Of a stretch of 13,876 bases of DNA, positions 7,901-13,875 are shown piece after piece (within the stretch, counting starts at the first letter, position 1; every line of letters begins with the position of its first letter). Under the pieces are notes generated by a model. The model was not told the DNA's origin, did not search any database, and was given only the letters and a program-made list of their open reading frames with translations. Both the position numbers and the translations under genes were made by a program. The stretch is from positions 1-13,876 of the forward strand of contig CAZIBN010000081.1 in NCBI GenBank assembly GCA_964537395.1, written 5' to 3'. This stretch comes from GWA2-66-18 sp964537395 (GTDB lineage Bacteria > Elusimicrobiota > Elusimicrobia > UBA1565 > UBA9628).

Positions 7901-9095
7901 TTTGGGCCCGGACGGAGCCCCCGTCCGTTATCTCGCGATGCGGGCCGTCATCACCGAGCGCAAGGCCGCCGAACAGGCGACGCAAGCGGCGATCGATCGC
8001 TTCGCCCTCGTCGTGCGCGGATCGAACGACGGCATCTGGGACTGGGATATCGCGACCGGGGAAACCTTTTTCGGGCCGCGCTGGTACACCATGCTGGGCT
8101 ACGAGAATAATGAGCTCGAGCCGACCTATGAGTCCTGGAAGAATTTGATCCACCCCGACGACCTTCGGCCCACGATGGAGGCGCTCACGGCCTACCTGGA
8201 GCTCCGCGCGCCCCAGTACGAGGTCGATATACGCCTGCGCATGAAGAACGGAGACTACCGCTGGATCCTGGCGCGCGGCGTCGCCGTGCGCGACGCGAAA
8301 GGCGCCCCGCTGCGCATGGCCGGCTCGCACACCGACATTCATGAGTGGCGCGCCATCCAGGAGGAATTGCGCATCAAGAACACCTCCCTGGAGATGCTCG
8401 CCGCCGACCGCGCCCGCTTCATCGCCACGCTCTCCCACGAATTGCGCACGCCCCTGACCGCCGTCAAGGAGGGCGTGGCGCTCGTTCTCGACGGGAGCCT
8501 GGGCTTGCTCAACGCCACTCAGGCGGAGAGCCTTGGCGTGGCTCTGCGCAACTCGGACCGGCTTAATCGCCTCATCAATCATGTCCTGCTGTTCTCCAAG
8601 CTTCAGGCGGGCAAGTTCGTCGCGCGCCGCGTCCCGGCCGATCTCGCGGAGATCGCCGGAGAGGTCGTGCTCGCGCTCCAGCCGCTCGCGCTCGCCAAGA
8701 ACATCGGGCTGGCGGCGTCGTTCGCCGAGGACCTGCCCAAGGTCCTGGCCGATCCCGACCAGATCCAGCAGGTGCTCACGAACCTCGCGGCCAACGCGAT
8801 CAATTTCACCGAGGCCGGCGGCGTGGAGATTCGTCTCGAGAGGGCCACCGCGGGCGTAAAGGTCCGGGTCATCGACACGGGAGCGGGCATCGCGTCGGCC
8901 GATCTCCAAAATATTTTTAAGGAATTCGAACAGGCCAAGTCCGCCGATTCCTACCGCGTCCCCGGGGGCACCGGGCTTGGGCTGGCGATCGCCCGGGGCA
9001 TCGTCGAGGCGCACGGCGCCCGCCTTGAGGTGCGCTCCGTTCTCACAGCGGGCTCCGAGTTCAGCTTCGTCCTGCCCGGCGTGGACGCCGCATGA
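4926..9095 (+). CDS. Membrane sensor histidine kinase, MASE1-CHASE-PAS5-HisKA-HATPase
   Basis: This 1389-residue kinase has a multi-span MASE1 region (about 5-185, with INWPSAGIGLAAVL and TWWIGDFSGALLLLPL), then a membrane segment (196-215). An extracytoplasmic CHASE domain (about 217-450, LALAWMSW-like core and GVLYLTPVYRGG) is followed by a second membrane segment (460-483). Five PAS domains lie at about 506-623, 630-758, 764-890, 896-1016 and 1022-1148. HisKA has the phosphoacceptor H1171 in SHELRTPLT. The ATPase has the N box NLAANAINF, DTGAGI and GGTGLGLAIA (about 1272-1386). CHASE domains bind small extracellular ligands; the PAS set could add redox, light or metabolite inputs. PAS3 and PAS5 are about 70% identical. 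The ligand is unknown. The ATG at 4926 has only a weak AGGG upstream. It overlaps the next gene by ATGA, so the pair is co-translated and probably forms a phosphorelay. Confidence 0.9.
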   Translation: MRNWVGKIGRWLAINALVAAAYWAVARLMLGFALDEGFATINWPSAGIGLAAVLRAGAGAAPGIALGSFLANLPAAWSDSPSLGGLALPLAFALQAAGQALLGARFIGRALAAKDEGPDRLAYRVIGACALAAAAGALVSTAAMSALAGLPFRAAPIFFVTWWIGDFSGALLLLPLAGVLRRGDSSPSPSLTPWLPLSLLLLASGAGWLLASSRLAQAHASELTRYSEYSAVRLQRLMGHAMSAVHSANALMRIKPGAGVRDWRLLYEAEVAAAPVPGLQALAWMSWSGAGDSARTIITIIEPLTERNRRALGYETSSDKLARWPAIRRAVDEGRPVMTAPLRLLQEDGQNEQTGVLYLTPVYRGGAVPATVAERRRLIQGLAYAPFRLGEFLDEISHTLPQGASIVLSDKASGKIMAKIGHADDATARRGARIERSFPVADRIWSVSVIPPPAKLNGALAPLLALLLLALCLAVFLVLDGAARARAAALLLAERLRAQEQRTDQRLRDLIASTEGIIWEADAQTFTFSSVSDNAERLLGYASEQWLQPGFWKAHIHEEDRQAAAECCMTNTALLQNHDFEYRFLAKDGRVVWLRDIVRVLAENGKPRWLRGLMIDITQQKQADSKLAAQERYLADILNSVTDHIAVLDERAVITKVNQAWKDFAAKNSTDGRGTDWTGANYMEVCRSAPRQLNGEEARDVAKGLESVLAGRSEAFELEYPCHSPSEKRWFLMTIARLTGPQKGAVVSHKNITPRKVAELAMRAAQERFELAALGTNDGIWDWDIVSGKTFFGARWYTMLGYEPDEFAPSYETWQSLLHPDDIRPALEALLAYLEARSPRYEIELRMRMKSGEYRWILVRGVAVRDAKGAALRMAGSHTDIHEWRAAQDELRAANTLHEIYLSALDRSFIVAETDARGVILAVNDRFCEISKYTREELIGKTHKLVNSGAHPPEFWKEFWKTISLGNIWRGDIENRAKDGSVYWVDTTIVPFLGPDGAPVRYLAMRAVITERKAAEQATQAAIDRFALVVRGSNDGIWDWDIATGETFFGPRWYTMLGYENNELEPTYESWKNLIHPDDLRPTMEALTAYLELRAPQYEVDIRLRMKNGDYRWILARGVAVRDAKGAPLRMAGSHTDIHEWRAIQEELRIKNTSLEMLAADRARFIATLSHELRTPLTAVKEGVALVLDGSLGLLNATQAESLGVALRNSDRLNRLINHVLLFSKLQAGKFVARRVPADLAEIAGEVVLALQPLALAKNIGLAASFAEDLPKVLADPDQIQQVLTNLAANAINFTEAGGVEIRLERATAGVKVRVIDTGAGIASADLQNIFKEFEQAKSADSYRVPGGTGLGLAIARGIVEAHGARLEVRSVLTAGSEFSFVLPGVDAA
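7227..8381 (+). repeat. Internal duplication of a PAS module inside the kinase gene
   Basis: Bases 7227-7610 and 7998-8381 align without gaps at a constant offset of 771 bases (257 codons). The encoded PAS domains are about 70% identical over roughly 130 residues, sharing NDGIWDWDI, RWYTMLGYE and a nearly identical end (RMAGSHTDIHEWRA). The best DNA match is at the 3' ends (about 7510-7583 and 8281-8354). A different PAS domain sits between the copies. Confidence 0.85.
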
Positions 9096-9772
9096 GCCCA
9101 AGCGAGCCGCCGCTCATCCTGCTGATCGACGACGAGTTGGATGTCTCGCGCGTGACCTGCCTGCGTCTGCGCGCCAACGGCTACGAGGTCCGGCACGAGG
9201 CCGACGGCCTCGCGGGGCTCGCAGCGGCGCGCGAGCCGTCCGTGAGCCTGCTGCTGCTCGACCTGAACCTGCCAGGGCTGTCCGGGCAGGAGATTTGCCG
9301 GCTCCTCAAGGCCGATCCGGCGACGGCCAGGCTTCCCGTCATCCTGATTTCCGCCAGCGTCGAAGACCTGCCCCTGGTCGCCCGGGAGGTCGGCGCGGAC
9401 GCCTACCTCGGCAAGCCTTACGAATCCGCCGCGCTCCTGGCGACGATCTCGACCTGGATCGCGCCTCCCGTGAAAATATCCGATGAGGCCGTCGTTCCGC
9501 TTCGCTTCGCGATAGCCCTGCCGTCCTTTCTCGCCGCGCGCCGCCTGGGCATCGAGAAGGCGCGAGCGGGCCTCGCGGCCGGCGACTGGACCCCCGTGCG
9601 CGAGCTGAGTCATAACCTGCGCGGCTGCTCGGGCGTGGATGGCTTTGCGGCCCTCGGCGGCGCCGCGGACAGAATCAAGCGCGGCGCGCTCGAGCTCAAC
9701 GCCCCGGCCGTGCTCGCGGAAATCGAGAGCCTTGAAGCCTGGCTTGGCCGCCTGAAGCTCGAGGGCGCCTAA
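9092..9772 (+). CDS. Receiver-Hpt phosphorelay protein
   Basis: The 226-residue product begins with a complete receiver domain: acidic pair D13-D14, phosphoacceptor D57 in LLLLDLNLPGLSG, S87 and K108 in GKPY. A linker (about 125-145) leads to a helical Hpt-like domain whose H174 in ELSHNLRGCSG matches the Hpt signature H-x-L-K/R-G. It has no DNA-binding or enzymatic output domain, so it probably shuttles phosphate between kinases and a distant regulator. It starts within the stop of the MASE1 kinase (ATGA overlap). Its last nine codons lie in the left copy of the 41-bp direct repeat flanking the abiE island. Before the island arrived its stop would have overlapped the stop of the convergent kinase. 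The Hpt assignment is fairly good but the domain is short. Confidence 0.85.
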   Translation: MSPSEPPLILLIDDELDVSRVTCLRLRANGYEVRHEADGLAGLAAAREPSVSLLLLDLNLPGLSGQEICRLLKADPATARLPVILISASVEDLPLVAREVGADAYLGKPYESAALLATISTWIAPPVKISDEAVVPLRFAIALPSFLAARRLGIEKARAGLAAGDWTPVRELSHNLRGCSGVDGFAALGGAADRIKRGALELNAPAVLAEIESLEAWLGRLKLEGA

Positions 9773-9787
9773 GGCCGCGCCGGGGCG
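9747..9787. repeat. Left 41-bp direct repeat flanking the abiE island (attL-like)
   Basis: This block matches 11832-11872 at 40 of 41 positions (G at 9754, A at 11839); 9755-9787 is a perfect 33-bp match. It contains the receiver-Hpt gene's last codons and its TAA (9770-9772), plus 15 bases that in the right copy encode the end of the convergent kinase. An imperfect dyad (GGCGC 9764-9768 / GCGCC 9777-9781) surrounds the stop. The length exceeds usual transposon target duplications and fits an attachment site or a recombination-made duplication. Confidence 0.85.
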
Positions 9788-9921
9788 TCGTCAGCATCTT
9801 TGGGTATCTTTCGAACCTGAGACAGGGGTCCTGATGGGTCTGGCTGGGGCCGGGTTGGTCGAGTCCAGAAACGAGGCCCGATTGGTCGTCGCTATTCAAA
9901 CGGCGAAATATCGGCGTTCGG

Positions 9922-9951
9922 CGTCACACAAAACTGCCTATTCGTGTGACG
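9922..9951. promoter_or_regulatory. Inverted repeat upstream of the abiE promoter
   Basis: CGTCACAC at 9922-9929 is the exact reverse complement of GTGTGACG at 9944-9951, with 14 bases between. Its centre (9936.5) is about 72 bases before the centre of the main dyad (10008), the same spacing as to the next dyad, though its sequence differs. It could be a further protein-binding site or a terminator-like hairpin; no T-tract follows. The rest of 9788-9920 shows nothing I recognise. Confidence 0.4.
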
Positions 9952-9971
9952 GGCTATTATCAAAAACGTCT

Positions 9972-9977
9972 TATAAT
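9972..9977 (+). promoter_or_regulatory. Candidate -10 box of abiE promoter
   Basis: A perfect TATAAT lies just before the 57-bp dyad, but no good -35 box is seen at 17 bases. Two TTGACA elements (9998-10003 and 10070-10075) are alternative -35 boxes, with only poor -10 matches at standard spacing (TAAGCT at 10021, TAGAGA at 10092). Which one is used cannot be decided from sequence. All lie in a stretch of 29% GC (9961-10110), unlike its surroundings. Confidence 0.35.
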
Positions 9978-9979
9978 GA

Positions 9980-10036
9980 GTTTAAATATACTTACTATTG
10001 ACAATCGGGGATTGTCGAGTTAAGCTATATTTAAAC
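9980..10036. promoter_or_regulatory. 57-bp dyad, probable AbiEi operator 1
   Basis: The outer arms GTTTAAATATA (9980-9990) and TATATTTAAAC (10026-10036) are exact reverse complements. The inner arms GACAATC (10000-10006) and GATTGTC (10010-10016) are too. Both pairs share a centre at 10008. The 9-base spacers between arms also contain a shifted CTTA match. AbiEi antitoxins are known to repress their own operon by binding inverted repeats in the abiE promoter, and this is the strongest dyad upstream of abiEi. It overlaps a TTGACA, so binding would block transcription. Confidence 0.65.
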
Positions 10037-10051
10037 CAGATGGATTTAATA

Positions 10052-10108
10052 GTTTATATAACCCTAGATTTGACAATCCTAGGTAGACATATAGAGATAT
10101 AAATAGAC
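10052..10108. promoter_or_regulatory. Degenerate second dyad, probable AbiEi operator 2
   Basis: Bases 10052-10078 match the left arm of the first dyad (9980-10006) at 20 of 27 positions, in direct orientation and exactly 72 bases away, including an identical TTGACAATC. The right arm (10098-10108) keeps 8 of 11 bases of the outer motif. The site ends 5 bases before the abiEi start codon. Paired operators fit cooperative binding as described for AbiEi proteins; assignment here is inference. Confidence 0.5.
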
Positions 10109-10113
10109 CAACT

Positions 10114-10911
10114 ATGACCGACTCCACTCAACACCAAGGAAAGCTCTCGGAGCTCCTCGGCAAATGGCCGAAGGGCGCGGTCGCCGTTCAGGGCTGGCTG
10201 GATACGCAGGGCATATCCCGCCAGCTCACGGACCGGTATTGCCGCTTCCATTGGATGAGCCGCATAGGACGCGGGGCCTACGCGCGGCTCAATGAAAGCG
10301 TGGAGTGGACTGGCGGGCTCTACGCGATACAGCAGCAGCTCGGCCTTACAATACACGCCGGAGGCAAGACGGCTCTTGAGCTTCAGGGCTATGCCCACTA
10401 CATACCCATGCGCAAAGGCGGGACGCAATGGCTGTTCGGTCCCCCTCGGGTGAAGCCGCCGGCATGGTTCTTGAAGCGCGATTGGGAAGATCGGCCGCGC
10501 TATGTGGCGACCAATCTCTTCCAGACGAGTCCGGAACTGGGCCTGACCAAGAAGCAGATAGACGACTACTCGATACGTCTCTCCGCCCCCGAGCGCGCGA
10601 TGTTGGAATTGCTCGATCAACTCCCGAAGAGCCAAGCCTTCGAGGAAGCTCAACAACTCATGGAGGGCTTGGCCACCTTACGGCCCGAGCTCGTGCAGCA
10701 GCTTCTGGAAAACTGTCGCTCGATAAAGGCCAAGCGGCTGTTTCTGCTCCTCGCCGAGATATGCGGGCACCAGTGGCTTTCCGAGGTCAACTTGCAGACA
10801 GTGGATCTCGGGAGAGGAAAGCGCCTCATGGTCAAGGGCGGGCACTTCGATCAGAAATTCCAGATAAGCACCCCCTACGAACGGCCCGACATGGAGAAGA
10901 TACCGGCATGA
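10114..10911 (+). CDS. abiEi: AbiEi family antitoxin (type IV toxin-antitoxin)
   Basis: The 265-residue protein has an N-terminal winged-helix region (about 8-55, ending in a basic G-x-G-A-Y turn, SRIGRGAYARL). The conserved AbiEi segment follows (about 65-115, YAIQQQLGLTIHAGGKTALE, LQGYAHY, QWLFGPPRVKPPAWF). A helical C-terminal domain comes last (about 150-265). In type IV systems the antitoxin does not bind the toxin. It counters its effect and represses the operon through its winged helix. The ATG has no Shine-Dalgarno; a TATAAA at 10098-10103 suggests a very short or absent leader. It overlaps abiEii by ATGA. All 11 isoleucine codons are ATA, unlike abiEii and the flanking genes. Dyads immediately upstream support autoregulation. 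Confidence 0.9.
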   Translation: MTDSTQHQGKLSELLGKWPKGAVAVQGWLDTQGISRQLTDRYCRFHWMSRIGRGAYARLNESVEWTGGLYAIQQQLGLTIHAGGKTALELQGYAHYIPMRKGGTQWLFGPPRVKPPAWFLKRDWEDRPRYVATNLFQTSPELGLTKKQIDDYSIRLSAPERAMLELLDQLPKSQAFEEAQQLMEGLATLRPELVQQLLENCRSIKAKRLFLLLAEICGHQWLSEVNLQTVDLGRGKRLMVKGGHFDQKFQISTPYERPDMEKIPA

Positions 10912-11819
10912 ATCCCGCTTACGTCGAGCAGACGCGGCTCATGCTCCGCGTCTTGCCGTTCGTGGCCAAAGAGGAGTGCTTCGCGCTGAAGGGCGGCACG
11001 GCAATCAACTTCTTCGTGCGCGACATGCCGCGGCTGTCGGTGGACATCGATCTGGTGTATCTGCCGATCAATTCCAGGGAAGAGGCTCTTGCCGGGATCA
11101 ATGCGGCGCTCAAGAGGATCAAGGCGGACGCGCTGCGCGGCCTGGGACAGGGATTTACAGTCCAAGAAGGCGTCGTCGCAGGCATGACCTCCAAACTGTT
11201 CGTCAAAGGGCCGGGCGGAACGGTGAAAGTCGAGCCGAACTTCGTCCTCCGCGGAACCGTGAGCGCTCCGGCAAAGCGCGCCGCATCGAAGAAGGTCGCG
11301 GCGACCTTCAACCTGTCCGCCTCCATCATGACGGTGGACAACGCGGACCTCTACGGCGGCAAGATATGCGCCGCGCTCGACCGCCAGCATCCTCGGGACC
11401 TGTTCGATATCAAGGTCCTGTTGGAGAATGAGGGCATCACCCCGGAGATTCGAAAGGGGTTCGTCGTCTACCTTGCCGGGCATCCGCGCCCCATGAACGA
11501 AGTCATCGAGCCGACCCTCCTGGACATCAAGACCCTGTTCGACGGCGCGTTCCACGGGATGACCGATGAATTCGTGACCCTGGAAGAGCTCATGACCGCG
11601 CGGGAGCGGCTGATCGCGCTCCTGAAAGCGGGGCTCACCGGCGAGGAGAAATCCTTCCTCGTTTCGCTCAAAGAAGGAACGCCCGACTGGAAGCTCTTGG
11701 GCGTGGCTGGCGCCGACAAGCTCCCCGCGATCCAGTGGAAGCTCCAGAACATCCGCAATATGGATGCGGGAAAGCGCCTTGAGCAGCTCAAGCGGCTCAA
11801 AGAAAAGCTGGGACTCTAG
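10908..11819 (+). CDS. abiEii: AbiEii family nucleotidyltransferase toxin
   Basis: The 303-residue protein has the DNA polymerase beta-like nucleotidyltransferase motifs of AbiEii/AbiGii toxins. These are K28-GGT (29-31) in ALKGGTAINFF, D46-x-D48 in SVDIDLVYLP, K107 and E109 in VKVEPN, and K152 with R163-D164...D167 in GGKICAALDRQHPRDLFD. Members arrest growth during phage infection, and related MenT toxins transfer nucleotides to tRNA acceptor ends; the substrate here is unknown. All catalytic motifs are present, so it should be active. The true start is the ATG at 10908 inside the abiEi stop (GGAG about 11 bases upstream). The same frame stays open upstream, but that part is abiEi in another frame. 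Its stop is only 12 bases from the right direct repeat. Isoleucine is almost always ATC, in contrast to abiEi. Confidence 0.92.
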   Translation: MNPAYVEQTRLMLRVLPFVAKEECFALKGGTAINFFVRDMPRLSVDIDLVYLPINSREEALAGINAALKRIKADALRGLGQGFTVQEGVVAGMTSKLFVKGPGGTVKVEPNFVLRGTVSAPAKRAASKKVAATFNLSASIMTVDNADLYGGKICAALDRQHPRDLFDIKVLLENEGITPEIRKGFVVYLAGHPRPMNEVIEPTLLDIKTLFDGAFHGMTDEFVTLEELMTARERLIALLKAGLTGEEKSFLVSLKEGTPDWKLLGVAGADKLPAIQWKLQNIRNMDAGKRLEQLKRLKEKLGL

Positions 11820-11831
11820 GTTCGAGGACGT

Positions 11832-11872
11832 GCCGCCTAAAGCTCGAGGGCGCCTAAGGCCGCGCCGGGGCG
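11832..11872. repeat. Right 41-bp direct repeat flanking the abiE island (attR-like)
   Basis: This is the second copy of the repeat at 9747-9787, in the same orientation. It contains the stop (rc of CTA, 11854-11856) and last codons of the minus-strand kinase. A relic of the receiver-Hpt 3' end, including its TAA at 11855-11857, precedes them. The two relic stops overlap by 4 bases. Confidence 0.85.
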
Positions 11873-13875
11873 CCGGAGAGCACGGAGAAGACCAAGGTGG
11901 CCCGCGCGCCGGGCGAGTTTTCGTAGGCTATGCGCCCGCGCAGCTGCCGCACGAGCAGGTCCACCAGGCGCAGCCCCATTGAGCGATCCGGCGTTTTGCC
12001 TCCGGGGCTCGGGAAGCCCGGGCCATTGTCTTCGATAAGGAGGCAGATCCGGCCGGGATCGACCGTCGAAATCGAGACCTTGATCCTGGCGCGAACGACC
12101 CCGCGCAATCCGTGCTTGAGCGCGTTCGTGACCAGCTCGTTGAGGATGAGCCCGTAGGGCACGGCCTGCACGATCTCAAGCAGGATCGGCTCGCCCACCA
12201 CCGAGACCTCGACGCCGCCCGCGCCCGCGCCCAGGCCGTGAACGAACTGGTCGATCAGCTCCCGGGCGAAGCCGACCATCTCGATGCGGGCGAAATCGCC
12301 GCGCTCATACAGCTGAGAATGAATCAGGGCCATCGACGCGATACGGTTGCGGCAGTCCTCGAGGGCCGGGATGGCGTCGCCGGCGCCGAGCGCCGAGATG
12401 TGCATGTTGAGCAGGGAATTGAGCACCTGAAGGTTGTTCTTGACGCGATGGTGGATCTCGAGCAGGAGCGACTCCTTCTCGGAGAGCAACGCGGCCTGCC
12501 GCTCCTGCCGCTCGCGAGATTCGGTCACATCGACGAGAAGGCCGTTCCAGACCACCGAGCCGTCCTGCATGCGAAACGGCATGGCCTCATCCCGGATCCA
12601 GCGCTGGCGGCCTGAAACGAGGACGCGGTAGGTCTCTCGGAAAGCGGACAGCTCGCGGGCGCTTTTCTCCCCGGCGGAGTCATAGCGAGCGAGGTCCGGG
12701 GCGAGGACCATCCCCCGGAGCGAGTCGCCGCTTTGAAGCATCGCCTCCGGCTCAAGTCCGAGAAGCGGCTCGACGCCCCGGCTGACGAAGACATAGCCCT
12801 CGGCGCCGAGCGGGTCCCGGCGATAGCGGTAAACGACCCCTTCGACGAGGTCGGCGATTTCGCGCGCATTGTGATCGCTCTGCTGGGCGCGCTCCTCCGC
12901 CTTGAGCCGAGCGAGAACAAGAACGGCGAGCGAGGCGACCGTCAGAAGAAGGGGGTCCTCGGTCGCTTCAGCGGCGAGCGGCACGCGGGAAAAGAAGAGA
13001 AGGCAGCCCAGGCTGGCATCGCCGTGCCGCAGCGGGAAGGACAGCGCGCACTCCAGCCCGGAGTTGGCGGTTAGCTCGGCGCGCGCGAAGTTCCTCGAAT
13101 CGCTGAGCGGGAATACTATGTGAGGCTCGCCGCTTTCCAGCGTCTGGCCGGGCAAGCCTGCTCCCCGAGCGAAGCGCGCCCCGCGGGAGGCGTTGGCGAA
13201 GGACATCATGCCCTCGTCATTGCGGCGAAACCATGACGCCACGAGCTTTACCGATTCCTGGCGTTCGTCGGCCAGCCAGCACTCCCCGCCTTCCCACTCG
13301 TAGGCGCGGCTCGTTTCGGCGAGGATGCGGATGATGTCCTGGTACCGGTCGTCCGCGCGAGTCGCGAAGCTGTCCGAGAGCAGGCGCACGGAATCGAGGA
13401 CGACCTGCTTGCGCCGCGGGATCAGGTCCACGGCCGTAATCAGCCAGCCCGGGCCGGCGCTCGTTTCCGTGGCCGTGACGGTGACCTCGATGGGAAGCTC
13501 CCGACCGTCCTGGCGGCGCGCCCGGCTCTCCTGCGGCGGCCCGGCGCGAAGCTCCGGAAGCAGGGGCAGGAGCTCCGAAACCGCCCTGCCGGAGAGGCCC
13601 TCCGGGACGCCGCCGAACAGCCCGGAAGCGGCGCGGTTGGCCAACCTGATTCGTCCGTCGCCGGCCGCCAGAAGGGTCGCCACCGTTGAGGACAGGACGG
13701 CCGTCCGGAAGCTCTCCTCGGCGTTCTTCAGCGCGGTGATGTCGAGATACACCGCGATGAAGCGGCTCCCCCCACTGCTGGCTTGAAGCGGCGTGATGGT
13801 CGCGTTGAACCAACACAGGGAGCCGTCCTTGCGCCGGTTGCAGACCTCTCCCCGCCAAACGGTGCCGTCAAGAAT
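11854..13875 (-). CDS. Sensor histidine kinase, PAS-PAS-GAF-PAS-HisKA_2-HATPase (5' end beyond window)
   Basis: The reading frame is open to the right edge, so the N-terminus is missing. The first residues read (VWRGEVCNRRKDGSLCWFNA, then ITPL and VYLDIT) are the end of a PAS domain. A second PAS domain follows (about 13360-13700), then a GAF domain (about 12930-13360, WEGGECWLADERQESVKLVA and LECALSFPLRHGDASLGCLL). A third PAS domain lies at about 12510-12870. A HisKA_2-type phosphoacceptor region comes next (EIHHRVKNNLQVLNSLLN, near 12450). The ATPase has an N box NELVTNALKHG, EDNGPGF and GLRLVD. HisKA_2 kinases often serve as soluble or stress-type sensors and may pair with single receiver proteins. 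A GTG at 13752 is in frame but internal to the PAS region and not the true start. It converges on the receiver-Hpt gene, now separated by the abiE island, with an intact C-terminus because of the right repeat. Confidence 0.9.
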   Translation of the reverse strand: MLDGTVWRGEVCNRRKDGSLCWFNATITPLQASSGGSRFIAVYLDITALKNAEESFRTAVLSSTVATLLAAGDGRIRLANRAASGLFGGVPEGLSGRAVSELLPLLPELRAGPPQESRARRQDGRELPIEVTVTATETSAGPGWLITAVDLIPRRKQVVLDSVRLLSDSFATRADDRYQDIIRILAETSRAYEWEGGECWLADERQESVKLVASWFRRNDEGMMSFANASRGARFARGAGLPGQTLESGEPHIVFPLSDSRNFARAELTANSGLECALSFPLRHGDASLGCLLFFSRVPLAAEATEDPLLLTVASLAVLVLARLKAEERAQQSDHNAREIADLVEGVVYRYRRDPLGAEGYVFVSRGVEPLLGLEPEAMLQSGDSLRGMVLAPDLARYDSAGEKSARELSAFRETYRVLVSGRQRWIRDEAMPFRMQDGSVVWNGLLVDVTESRERQERQAALLSEKESLLLEIHHRVKNNLQVLNSLLNMHISALGAGDAIPALEDCRNRIASMALIHSQLYERGDFARIEMVGFARELIDQFVHGLGAGAGGVEVSVVGEPILLEIVQAVPYGLILNELVTNALKHGLRGVVRARIKVSISTVDPGRICLLIEDNGPGFPSPGGKTPDRSMGLRLVDLLVRQLRGRIAYENSPGARATLVFSVLSGAPARP

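Noticed and set aside
6798..9101. 767-codon open frame on the minus strand across the kinase gene
   Set aside because: It is exactly antisense to conserved PAS, HisKA and ATPase coding, has the monotonous composition expected from the complement of GC-rich codons, and shows no recognisable domain.
9696..9899. 67-codon minus-strand frame between the receiver-Hpt gene and abiEi
   Set aside because: It is partly antisense to the receiver-Hpt gene and crosses the direct repeat; no family resemblance or ribosome site.
10428..10907. N-terminal extension of the abiEii frame
   Set aside because: It reads abiEi coding DNA in another frame. Family similarity begins at the ATG at 10908, which overlaps the abiEi stop.
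9747..11872. tRNA or CRISPR structure linked to the island ends
   Set aside because: No cloverleaf or regularly spaced repeat array was seen; the repeat lies in protein-coding 3' ends.
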